From: Streptomyces fructofermentans
Lineage (GTDB): Bacteria > Actinomycetota > Actinomycetes > Streptomycetales > Streptomycetaceae
Direction of reading: 5' to 3'
NCBI RefSeq assembly: GCF_014651055.1
Contig: NZ_BMWD01000002.1
Location: 38,706-102,705 of the forward strand
DNA: 64,000 nt
The translations under genes were made by a program, and so were the position numbers. Under the pieces are notes generated by a model that did no database searches, was not told the origin of the DNA, and saw nothing but the letters and a program-made list of their open reading frames with translations. Of this stretch, positions 53,713 to 61,640 are shown in pieces. How positions within the stretch are numbered: the stretch's first letter is position 1; every line of letters starts with the position of its first letter.

Positions 53713-53801
53713 TGCCGCCGCACGGCACCGGGGTGCGGGCGGCGGCACGGGCGGACACAGCGCCGGACGGACGGACACGGGCAGCCGGGCACACGGGCAT
53801 A

Positions 53802-53844
53802 CGAAGAAGGGCCCTCACAGGCTTTCACCTGCGAAGACCCTTCG
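53802..53844 (-). terminator. tRNA-type terminator beside the second tRNA-Pro fragment
   Basis: Minus-strand hairpin of arms 53802-53821 and 53828-53844 (AAGGGTCTTCGCAGG type), directly after the 3' end of the tRNA fragment at 53849. It is homologous to the hairpin at 22467-22507. Confidence 0.6.
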
Positions 53845-53848
53845 CACC

Positions 53849-53891
53849 GTCGGGACGACAGGATTTGAACCTGCGACCCCTTGACCCCCAG
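53849..53891 (-). repeat. tRNA-Pro(GGG) 3'-end fragment, perfect copy (att-like site)
   Basis: 43 bases identical to 27757-27799, including the GGG anticodon loop, T arm and acceptor 3' strand. The 5' half of a tRNA is missing to its right. Confidence 0.9.
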
Positions 53892-53987
53892 GAGTGAGGG
53901 TCGGAGGTATTTTCTGGATATAACGGACTTAATCTGGATGCGATTTGCGCGTCCGAGGCTCCGCCGTGCGCCATCGCGCGTACCGTG

Positions 53988-54006
53988 TGGTCCCCAACTG
54001 GTCCCC
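53988..54006. repeat. Paired TGGTCCCC repeat, copy 3
   Basis: Two TGGTCCCC units (53988-53995, 53999-54006) spaced by 11 bases, inside the left end of the second island. Flanks resemble copy 1 at 22649. Confidence 0.6.
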
Positions 54007-54190
54007 ACCCGCATGTCATAGCTCTGCCGCCAGGCCACTCCGTGGAGCGTCCTCGCGACAACGAAGCTGCGAACTGCCCGACCCGCTGCGGCAGTCTGCC
54101 GATACGATCCCGTTCCCAAGGCTGGGGCTCCGTTCACGGGCGTGCGTCCAGTCTCATGGCGCTCCATCGCAGAAGAGGAACGAACACCCT

Positions 54191-56251
54191 GTGAGCATCG
54201 CTCGCGCAGAGACGCGGGTCCAGCCTGCCCGCTCTGGTGACCCGAAGCAGGTCGGCCCCTACCGGATCGTCGGCCGTCTCGGCGCGGGCGGCATGGGTAC
54301 CGTTCACGCCGGTCTCGATCCGGCCGGCCTGCGTGTCGCGGTGAAGGTGATTCACCCCGCGCAGGCCGAGGACCCTGAGTTCCGGGCCCGCTTCCGCCGA
54401 GAGGTCCAGCTGTCAGCCCGAGTGCAGGGGCCGTGCCTCATACCTCTTCTCGCAGCAGACCCGGATGCCGAGAACCCCTGGCTGGCCACCGCCTACGCCC
54501 CAGGGCTCACCCTCGATCAGCATCTCGCCACCCACGGCGCGCTCACCGGCGGCACCCTCTACGCCTTCGCCACCGGTACCGCCCAGGCCCTCGCCGCCAT
54601 CCACACTGCCGGCGTCGTCCACCGAGACGTGAAACCGCAGAACGTCATCCTCACCCCGGCCGGCCCCCGCGTCCTGGACTTCGGCATCGCTCATGCCGCT
54701 GACGGCACCTCGGTAACCCGGAACGGTGTCGTGACCGGCACCCCCGGTTGGATCAGCCCCGAGCAGTGCCGAACAGGTACCGCCGGCCCCGAAGGCGACA
54801 TGTTCGCCTGGGGCGCGCTGGTCGCCTACGCCGCCACGGGACGCTTGCCCTTCGGCACTGGAGCTCCTGACGTCATCGCCTACCGGGTCATGTCCGAGGA
54901 ACCCGATCTCGACGGCCTCCCCGACGAACTCCGCGGGCCCCTCACGAAGGCGCTGGCAAAGAACCCTGCCGAGCGCATCATCGCCGACGCGGCGGCAGAG
55001 GAATGCGCACGGCTGCTGGCCGACCAGGTGACCCAGGTCCTCGGCGCCGACGCCGGGGCGGAGCCCACACGCGTCAGCGACTGCCTCACCGCCGAGTGGA
55101 ACCTGCCCAGCGTGGAAGATCCCGCCTGGCACTTGACCGCTGCTCCCATCCGTAGGCGCGCGCTCATCACCGCCGTCGCAACGGTGGCAGTCGGCGCTGC
55201 CATCACAGGCGGCATCGTCACCCTCTACAGCAAGGGTGACCGGGCGGACGCAGCCATCACGTCCGGGCGCAACCCCAATTCGGCGCCCTCCTCGCAGAGA
55301 CCCACCGCGCTCCCCGCTTCCGCAGGCACGGCTTCCGGCGCCCCCGGCGAAACCGTCACCGCGCCTGCGGTCGATCCACGCACGATCAGGATCCCGACGG
55401 ATCCCCTAGCTGGGGTGCCCAACCCTGCCTACACCCGTGCCGCTGACGAGACCCAGCCATCTGCCGACGAGTGGAGATCGAGCACTACCGCCAACACCAC
55501 CGAGGAGCGGGGCGCCGATACGGCGATCCGTGACCGGATGACGTCCATGCTGGCGACCAAGGACATGGGCTTCATGAAACCCACCATCACATTCAACCAG
55601 CGGGCCCAGACGGTCATGGTGACCGGTGGGCCAGTGCCGCAATTGCCCGACACCTATCAGGACGTGTTCCGTAGGGCCGCGGAGATGGCGGCCTGCTCCA
55701 CCCTGGCGCACCACCTCAAGAAGGATCCGAGCACCTGGCCCTACGGCCGCTTCTCCATCCACTGGAAGACATCCGACGGAGACCTCGATGCAGCAGCCAT
55801 CGGTTTCGGAGAGGCCACCACTGGATGCTTCACAGAGGTAGCCGGCCAGTGGTACGGAGACGAATCCGGCATGGCCACGGCTGAGATTCCCAGCAGCGAC
55901 AAGGCGGAGATCCGCATCGCCGACGCCACGGTCAAAGCCATCGTTAACACCTGGAACACCGACACCACCACGACGAACGAGGACGCCCTCACCGTCAACG
56001 ACGGCATCAACCTCGGCTTCGACCCTGTCGAAAACGCGGCGTACGTATGGACCGACGACCTCAACAGCCGATTCGCCAGCCGCGCTTCGCAGTCCAACCT
56101 CACAGGCGCCACCGAGAAGGCCCTCTGCGGCAAACTCACCGCCGAGTTCAAGAGCAACAGAACCTGGAACTACACCCACTGGGCAGTCGCCGTCTTCGAC
56201 CCCTACACCGGAACACGCCAGTTCATCGGCTCAGGCACCTGCACTCCGTAA
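54191..56251 (+). CDS. Membrane Ser/Thr protein kinase with uncharacterised extracellular domain
   Basis: 686 residues: an N-terminal PknB-type kinase (about 20-275) with GAGGMGTVHAG, Lys in VAVKVIHP, catalytic loop HRDVKPQNV, DFG in LDFGIAHA and GTPGWISPEQ, so all catalytic residues are present. One membrane helix follows near 320-342, then a Pro/Ser/Thr/Ala-rich stalk (about 350-430) and an extracellular domain (about 440-686) with four Cys (CSTLAHHL, CFTEV, LCGKL, GTCTP), not of PASTA type. It likely senses an outside signal. The GTG start at 54191 has only a distant GAGG; the open frame upstream contains the att-like region. Situated first in the second island. Confidence 0.82.
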   Translation: MSIARAETRVQPARSGDPKQVGPYRIVGRLGAGGMGTVHAGLDPAGLRVAVKVIHPAQAEDPEFRARFRREVQLSARVQGPCLIPLLAADPDAENPWLATAYAPGLTLDQHLATHGALTGGTLYAFATGTAQALAAIHTAGVVHRDVKPQNVILTPAGPRVLDFGIAHAADGTSVTRNGVVTGTPGWISPEQCRTGTAGPEGDMFAWGALVAYAATGRLPFGTGAPDVIAYRVMSEEPDLDGLPDELRGPLTKALAKNPAERIIADAAAEECARLLADQVTQVLGADAGAEPTRVSDCLTAEWNLPSVEDPAWHLTAAPIRRRALITAVATVAVGAAITGGIVTLYSKGDRADAAITSGRNPNSAPSSQRPTALPASAGTASGAPGETVTAPAVDPRTIRIPTDPLAGVPNPAYTRAADETQPSADEWRSSTTANTTEERGADTAIRDRMTSMLATKDMGFMKPTITFNQRAQTVMVTGGPVPQLPDTYQDVFRRAAEMAACSTLAHHLKKDPSTWPYGRFSIHWKTSDGDLDAAAIGFGEATTGCFTEVAGQWYGDESGMATAEIPSSDKAEIRIADATVKAIVNTWNTDTTTTNEDALTVNDGINLGFDPVENAAYVWTDDLNSRFASRASQSNLTGATEKALCGKLTAEFKSNRTWNYTHWAVAVFDPYTGTRQFIGSGTCTP

Positions 56252-56436
56252 GCCTCTCGACGACGGCTCAATTTCATGAGGAGCGGATCGGCGACCTCCA
56301 GCGAAGAAGGGCGCCCACCCGGACGAGGGGGCCCAAGGGCTGCTGTCGGTCAGGAGGTCGGCCGCTGGGGCGCATTCCTCTTCCCTCTGGTCTCCGCCAC
56401 CGCCACCGCCGAAAGGCAGATCCAAGCACCGACCAC

Positions 56437-56457
56437 TGGTCCCCAGATCTGGTCCCC
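56437..56457. repeat. Paired TGGTCCCC repeat, copy 4
   Basis: TGGTCCCC at 56437-56444 and 56450-56457, spaced by 13 bases, in the convergent gap (56252-56553) between the kinase and the large hypothetical gene. Nothing else is recognised in that gap. Confidence 0.6.
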
Positions 56458-56553
56458 AGGTCAACCTCGCCGAGCTTTCGGCCCAGTTGGAGGAGACGCT
56501 TGTGTCATCGCCGACGGGGCATCCGCGACGCACGTCCGAGGACCGCCGCCTGG

Positions 56554-58839
56554 TCAGGAGGCGGGTTCACCAAGGACGGTCACGGCGTGAGAACTCGCGA
56601 CTCGCCGCCTGAGCTCGCGGATGGTGTCCTGCCATTGCCAAGAATCACTGCCACACCACTCTGCTTCATCATCCGCGTGCCAGGCTGCCAGTTCGTCCAG
56701 GCGAGCGATCACCGTGGAGATCTCGGTGTCGGGAATTCCGCTCCCGCCGTCGAGTCGCCCTTTCATACCGTGCAGTTGGTGAGCTGCACGGTAGTAGGAC
56801 AGTTGGGTGTCGCTGAGCCTGCGCATGGCGTAGCCGCCGCACTTGCTGCACCAGTCGAAGTCGGTGCGCGCCATGAGGTCGGCGACCGTGAGGAGGTCGT
56901 CGCCGGCCACGACCGCACGTTCGTGGGCGTGCCGGCACAGCGGCGAGTGGCCCTTGCCCTCGATCAGAGGGCTGGCGTTGGTGGTGTAGAGCTGGACTGC
57001 GGCCAAGGGCCCCAGAGGGAGGCCGCTGCCGCTTCGCCAACGGTCGCTGCCGGGCTGCCGGAAAGGCGCGAGGCTGAGGCGGTCCTCGGTGAGCAGGCCG
57101 TGCCATACGGCCACCGGCAGCCCGCCAGGCCGTCCGGCGTCCAGGCTTCGCAGGTCGTGCGCGCCGCGCGCCAGGGCCAGCAGGCGAAGATTCAGATCCC
57201 GGTCTTCGGTGCCATAAGTCTGGCGAAGGGTCCGGCGTGTGCCCTCGGCAAGACCCAGTCCTTCGCCGAAATTCGCATCGTGGACGCCCTGGCCGCGACC
57301 GGGCAGCCGGGCCTCACGCGCCTCCGGCTCGGGACTCTGTTCCAGCTCCTGCAGGCCCAGTACGCTTCCGGGCAGGTCACGGGCCCCTGCGATGAGGACG
57401 CCCAGCCACCCGTTGGCCAGCCGCTGCTCGATGGTGTCCAGAGGCAGTACTTCCGCTCCCCCGCTCGCCGAGAAGACGAGGTAAAGCTCGTCGGCACCTG
57501 GCCCGAGTGTGCGCAGGGCACGGATGTGATCGAGGGTAACCGGGCGCCGGTCGAAGACCGGGGTGTCATCGAAGACACCCGGGCGGACGATGCCCGGCCG
57601 TCTTTGCGGACTGCGGTCAGGTTCGGGCAGATCCGCCGCCACGGCGGCTGGACTGCACGGAAGGCTGCTCACCGGGCTCAGCAGCCGTTCGGCGACGAGA
57701 TCAGGCACTTCCAGGGTGAGGACGCCGCTGCCCCAGTCGGCATCAACGGTCCACGTGAGCAGCGCACCGAGCGTCCAGGTATCCAGTCCGTCCAGGAAGT
57801 CCCGGCTCCCATGTTGTGGCGTGGCTTCGGGTGCTTCCGGTATCTGCGCCGTCAGCCGGCATCTGTGTGCCCGGTCGGCCAGCGTCGCTGCCGTCCGGGC
57901 CTGTTCGTCCCAGGAGGCGATCAGGCGCGCTGCCTCGGCGCGGGCCTCGTCGTAGCCCTTCCGATTGCTGCGAATGCCTCGCACGATCTCGTACGAGAGG
58001 TACGCACGCGTCCCCGGACCTTCCCAGGGCCGCTCGGCCGCGCTCTGCCACCGGTGCCACAGGTCCACCAGTGCCCTGGACACCCGGCTGTTGCCGCCGA
58101 GCACCGCGAAAGCTGGATCCGCGTGCGGAAGCTCGGGCACAGGGAGTGCCGTTGCGGCAGCAGCCACGACAAGCTCCTCCGGGTCTACGAACCGCGCCGC
58201 CTGAGACCGAAGCGTCTCCAGGTACCGCGTCTTGACCGTCAGTGACGGCTTCGCCCACTCCTCCAGCCAGGGAAAATGAACAAGGACGGCCTGTGCCCGA
58301 TGCAGGCTCCGTCCCGCGCCGCGCCAGTGGGCAAAGATCAGACCGCGCAGCTCCTCTGCATCCTCACGTGCCTCCCGCCGCGATATGCCGCCTTCCGCCT
58401 CCTCCTCGTCATCATCGGGGTCGACATCCTGTTCAGTGCGAAGGAGTTCGGCGGCTTCCCGTGCCTCGCGATCGGTCCAGCGTTCGTCCTCGTCCGGCTC
58501 CACGTAGGACTGCAACTGGTACAGCAGCCCCGTTCCGCCGAGAGCCCCGAGGAACATGCCCAGTCCGGTACCCGGCCGGCCCCAGACACCCCATGCCGCG
58601 CATCGCGAGCACAACCGCCGCAACATCGCCGTCTCCAGCGGCACGTCGGCGGTCCGCACCTCGGACGTGCGCAACTGTCCGCACTGCCTCGACACGTGCA
58701 GATTGGCCCCCTTGCTCTTGGCCGAATACACGGTGACCAACGAACCCTCGAACGGCCCGAGCGGAACGTCAGCCAACGACAGCTCGATACCCACAAGTTC
58801 CCCCGACTCTGCTCCTCGGCAACTCGAACCCCGCAACAC
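56554..58839 (-). CDS. Large uncharacterised protein with two Cys/His zinc-ribbon-like modules
   Basis: 761 residues, no family recognised. An N-terminal module has His48, Cys53, Cys77, Cys80 (ANLHVSRQC ... LCSRC) and a C-terminal module has His631, Cys635, Cys664, Cys667 (GHSPLCRHAH ... WCSKC), similar in spacing and pointing to two metal-binding sites. Residues 88-110 are hydrophobic and Gly-rich. An acidic patch (DPDDDEEEAEGG, about 139-150) precedes a mostly helical middle rich in Ala/Arg/Glu. Start is uncertain: GTG 58839 with GGAAGGGG upstream, or GTG 15 codons later. Island-encoded; codon use is less GC3-biased than in the housekeeping genes. Confidence 0.75.
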   Translation of the reverse strand: MLRGSSCRGAESGELVGIELSLADVPLGPFEGSLVTVYSAKSKGANLHVSRQCGQLRTSEVRTADVPLETAMLRRLCSRCAAWGVWGRPGTGLGMFLGALGGTGLLYQLQSYVEPDEDERWTDREAREAAELLRTEQDVDPDDDEEEAEGGISRREAREDAEELRGLIFAHWRGAGRSLHRAQAVLVHFPWLEEWAKPSLTVKTRYLETLRSQAARFVDPEELVVAAAATALPVPELPHADPAFAVLGGNSRVSRALVDLWHRWQSAAERPWEGPGTRAYLSYEIVRGIRSNRKGYDEARAEAARLIASWDEQARTAATLADRAHRCRLTAQIPEAPEATPQHGSRDFLDGLDTWTLGALLTWTVDADWGSGVLTLEVPDLVAERLLSPVSSLPCSPAAVAADLPEPDRSPQRRPGIVRPGVFDDTPVFDRRPVTLDHIRALRTLGPGADELYLVFSASGGAEVLPLDTIEQRLANGWLGVLIAGARDLPGSVLGLQELEQSPEPEAREARLPGRGQGVHDANFGEGLGLAEGTRRTLRQTYGTEDRDLNLRLLALARGAHDLRSLDAGRPGGLPVAVWHGLLTEDRLSLAPFRQPGSDRWRSGSGLPLGPLAAVQLYTTNASPLIEGKGHSPLCRHAHERAVVAGDDLLTVADLMARTDFDWCSKCGGYAMRRLSDTQLSYYRAAHQLHGMKGRLDGGSGIPDTEISTVIARLDELAAWHADDEAEWCGSDSWQWQDTIRELRRRVASSHAVTVLGEPAS

Positions 58840-59304
58840 CGCTACCCCTTCCAGGCACCAGAACGGCGTCTCGTCCAGTCTTTGAAGGACGCCGTTTCAT
58901 CACTTGCATGCTCTTCATCAACACCGACACTGCGAGGCCACTGCGTGCACCATGCACTGGTCCCCAGGTCTGGTCCCCGACCGACGAGCATTTTCCCCCT
59001 CCCACCCGCACGCACGCAGTCATCGCCTGGCGCAGGCAAGGAGATCCCAATGTCCGTCAACGAACGCAGACAATGATCAGGAGAAGCGCCGGTTTGGCCA
59101 ACCGGCGATCCCGTGTTATGGCCGCCAGGCATAGCCGCCGCCGAGGCTGCCTCAGTGACGAGTGCAACAGGCGGCTTGCGAGCACTTGACGGCACGTTCG
59201 AGTCTCCGCCCGTATGCGGGGGACGTTTCTGATCACAGCAGCAAGCCACGCACAGGAGACCTGCCGGGCCGGTCCCCAAAGAGGGCAGAAAGGGGCAGTG
59301 AAAA
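58840..59304. other. Upstream region of the large hypothetical gene
   Basis: 465 bp. It contains the fifth paired TGGTCCCC repeat (58958-58978) and A/T-rich patches. Open frames on both strands have no protein-like translation. Confidence 0.4.
58958..58978. repeat. Paired TGGTCCCC repeat, copy 5
   Basis: TGGTCCCC at 58958-58965 and 58971-58978, spacing 13, about 120 bases upstream of the large hypothetical gene. Confidence 0.6.
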
Positions 59305-59403
59305 CTGAACATTGAAGCGGAACTCCACCACGTCGTCGACTCAGCGACTGACGATCTCCTCCTGCGCCAGGCGTACTCGGCCTCGGCTGCCGCCACTGAG
59401 ACA

Positions 59404-59413
59404 GAGCAGGTGC
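59404..59413. repeat. Left arm of the inverted repeat targeted by the IS
   Basis: GAGCAGGTGC here and its exact complement GCACCTGCTC at 60290-60299 formed a 10-bp stem with a 7-base loop before the IS entered the loop. Confidence 0.8.
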
Positions 59414-59420
59414 CTTCTAA

Positions 59421-60286
59421 GACCGTGTCCTATGTGGGGCTGGGTCGTTGGGCTTGGTTATGGGGCGGGGTACGTGGAGTTGGATTGTTCCGGACGGGCT
59501 GTGGGAGATCGCGGAGCCGCTGATCCCGCCGTCTCGGGTGCGGCCGCAGGGCGGTGGGACGCAGGACACGCCTGATGAAACGCTGTTCGCGGCCATCATC
59601 TATGTGCTGGTCAGTGGGTGCGCCTGGCGGGCTTTGCCACCGTGCTTCGGCATATCGAAGTCGACCGCGCATCGCCGGTTCCTGATCTGGTCCCGGGCGG
59701 GAGTGTGGGGTCGGCTGCACGAGGAGATGCTGCACCGGCTCGACGACGCCGGCCTGCTGGACCTCTCTCGCGCCGTGCTCGATTCCGCCCACGTGAGGGC
59801 GAAAAAAGGGGCGAACTCACAGGTCCGAGTCCCGTGGACCGAGGCAAGTCCGGTTCCAAGATGCACGTTCTGTCGGACGCGAACGGACTGCCCCTCCTCG
59901 TCGGACTCTCGGCCGCCAACGTCCACGACAGCCTCGCGCTGAAGCCCATGATCACCGGGCACCAAACGAGACACGACCCCTACAGGGGACGCTACTTCAA
60001 GCCTCAGCGTCTCCACGCCGACAAGGCCTACGACATCCCCCACCTGCGGAAATGGTTACGCGGCAGGCGCATTGGCGTTCGTATCGCCCGCAAGGGCATC
60101 GAGTCAAGCGAACGGCTGGGACGCCGAAGGTGGGTCATCGAACGGACCATGTCCTGGCTGACCGGCTACCGCAGACTCAACCACCGCTACGAACGCCACC
60201 CCCGCAACTACCTGGCGTTTCTCGGCCTCGCCGCAGCCCTCTGCTGCTACAAACGACTCGTCCGCCTCACCACATAGGACACGGTC
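59421..60286 (+). mobile_element. IS5-family insertion sequence (IS427-like), 866 bp
   Basis: Perfect 17-bp terminal inverted repeats (59421-59437 GACCGTGTCCTATGTGG and 60270-60286) with a TAA direct repeat on each side (59418-59420, 60287-60289). It contains one transposase gene in two overlapping frames. Intact ends and target duplication show that the insertion is recent. Confidence 0.92.
59460..60277 (+). CDS. IS5-family DDE transposase, expressed by -1 frameshift
   Basis: Frame 1 (to 59942) gives the N-terminal domain (WIVPDGLWEIAEPLIPPS, GCAWRALPPCFGISKSTAHRRF, LDSAHVRAKKG). The frame shifts by -1 on the A6-G4 run at 59802-59811. Frame 2 then continues with PVDRGKSGSKMHVLSDANG, NVHDS, DKAYD, and the Glu-containing WVIERTMSWLTGYRRLNHRYER. 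First Asp is in LDSAH, second in ADKAYD, Glu in VIERT: a complete DDE set only in the fused product. Programmed frameshifting is normal for the IS427 group. A TTG at 59448 is an alternative start. Confidence 0.9.
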
Positions 60287-60289
60287 TAA

Positions 60290-60299
60290 GCACCTGCTC
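60290..60299. repeat. Right arm of the inverted repeat targeted by the IS
   Basis: GCACCTGCTC, exact complement of 59404-59413. Confidence 0.8.
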
Positions 60300-60475
60300 C
60301 TTCCCTCTTCAGCGATCGGGTCGGCACAGACCGCCGTCCAGACAGCGCTTCGACACCCTGTGCGGGGTCGCTCATGGGCGACGAACGGAAGTCGTGATCT
60401 GCTCCACGGCGGCGATGTCGCCGCGATTTGGTCAACGGGGGTTCGACTGTCAGACCGAGGTTTTAGTGTGGAACG

Positions 60476-61255
60476 GTGACTTCAGACGTCAGCAAGGTCT
60501 CAAGCGAAAAGGCAGCGCTATCTGTAGAAGAGACCATCCTCGGGCAGAGTGCCTGGTTCCTTCATGAGCGAGGAGACGTTCAGGCGGCAGCCCTTCTACT
60601 GGATGTGGAAGGAATCGAGTGGTCTCCCGGCAACAGGTTCGGCGACTGGATGGATGCCCGCCTTCTGGTTCCCGGATGGCTGATGGACCGGTTCTCTGAG
60701 GACTTGCTTGCGCAAATCCGGGACGCCCTCCTACCGATCGCTGAACGGAACGGCGTCGAAGCACACTCCGTCTACGTCGGGCCAGCGCTGCCAGACGTGG
60801 CCGCGGACTGGAGGTCAGCTCTTCAGGGGCGGCTCACCGCCGATACCACAACGAACCACGCCGCGCGTGTCACCGATCCGAAACCGGAACTGCGACGCGA
60901 CGGATTCGTTTTTGACTCCTGCGAGGAGATACGGGTCTATGAGGCGCTTAAGCGCGCCCAGGCTGCCCTCCCCGCCGATGCCACCATCTCCATCTTTCCT
61001 TTGTCGCTGGGACGCGTAGGAGTCGGCAACACATGGACGCCCGACTTCCTAGTCGTTCGCGAAGGCAGGGCGGGCCTTATCGAAGTCGACGGACCCCATC
61101 ACCGCGGCCGACTGGCGGCTGACGGGACCAGGGATCGACACTGGCGGAACAGCGGGTTCGTTCACATCGAACGAATCCTGGTGGAAGAAACGGCCAAGGA
61201 CGCTGAGTTGGACGCCCTGGTCAGGACGTTCCTCAAGCGGCTGCGCACACACTAG
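60476..61255 (+). CDS. PD-(D/E)XK nuclease-like protein (DUF559/Vsr-related C-terminus)
   Basis: 259 residues. The N-terminal part (about 1-125) is unassigned. The C-terminal part (about 140-258) has the restriction-endonuclease pattern: Glu150/151 on the first helix (DSCEEIRVYEALKRA), Asp190 in TPDFLVV, Glu203-x-Asp205 in LIEVDGPHH, then RDRHWRNSGFVHIERI. The E-x-D-G-x-x-H form is that of DUF559 nucleases. Likely a DNA-acting enzyme, possibly defensive given the helicase gene nearby. GTG start at 60476 has a weak ribosome site but overlaps the stop of the interrupted upstream ORF. Confidence 0.65.
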   Translation: MTSDVSKVSSEKAALSVEETILGQSAWFLHERGDVQAAALLLDVEGIEWSPGNRFGDWMDARLLVPGWLMDRFSEDLLAQIRDALLPIAERNGVEAHSVYVGPALPDVAADWRSALQGRLTADTTTNHAARVTDPKPELRRDGFVFDSCEEIRVYEALKRAQAALPADATISIFPLSLGRVGVGNTWTPDFLVVREGRAGLIEVDGPHHRGRLAADGTRDRHWRNSGFVHIERILVEETAKDAELDALVRTFLKRLRTH

Positions 61256-61640
61256 CCGTCCGTACTCGACTCCGTCCCGCATGTCTGTCGGGCACTCGGA
61301 CACTGCTGGGTCCCGCCCTCCGACGGAAGCGCCGTGCCCAGCATGTGCGGCACGGTCAGCGGGCGCTGCGATCGATGAGAGGGCCGTGCCTCCAGCGGAT
61401 CACGTCGCCAGCGGCATGATGACCCCGTCCAACAGCGCGATGCTGTGGACGCCACCAAAGAGTCCGCACCCATCATCGAGATCGGCCCCGCCGGGCGGGT
61501 CGCGTCAGTGAACCTGGGCGCGGAGTCCCCGTGCGTCCGTATCAACGCCTCCACGAGCGACGGCAAGTCGGTGACTCTGCGGTGCATCGCCCTCCTCTTG
61601 ACCGCAGCCCGCGCCTGGTTCCCTCCGAGAGGGGCAGGCG
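61256..61640. other. Convergent intergenic region
   Basis: 385 bp between the nuclease and helicase stops. A plus-strand frame (from 61445) reads DATKESAPIIEIGPAGRVAS and is mildly protein-like, but it has no ribosome site and runs into the helicase gene. No gene is claimed. Confidence 0.35.

Larger units (their letters stand above)
59305..60479 (+). pseudogene. Small gene interrupted by the IS element
   Basis: Removing the IS (59421-60286) and one TAA target copy restores a continuous 101-codon frame: CTG at 59305 (AGGGG nine bases upstream), NIEAELHHVVDSATDDLLLR, across the junction, to a TGA at 60477-60479. That stop overlaps the GTG start of the nuclease gene as GTGA, the usual sign of translational coupling in this genome. 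No family is recognised. The CTG start is unusual and the second half is less protein-like, so the call is tentative. Confidence 0.4.

Noticed and set aside
58842-59396. 184-codon minus-strand frame upstream of the large hypothetical gene
   Set aside because: Low-complexity Ser/Arg/Trp/Cys composition, spans the TGGTCCCC repeat and has no ribosome site.
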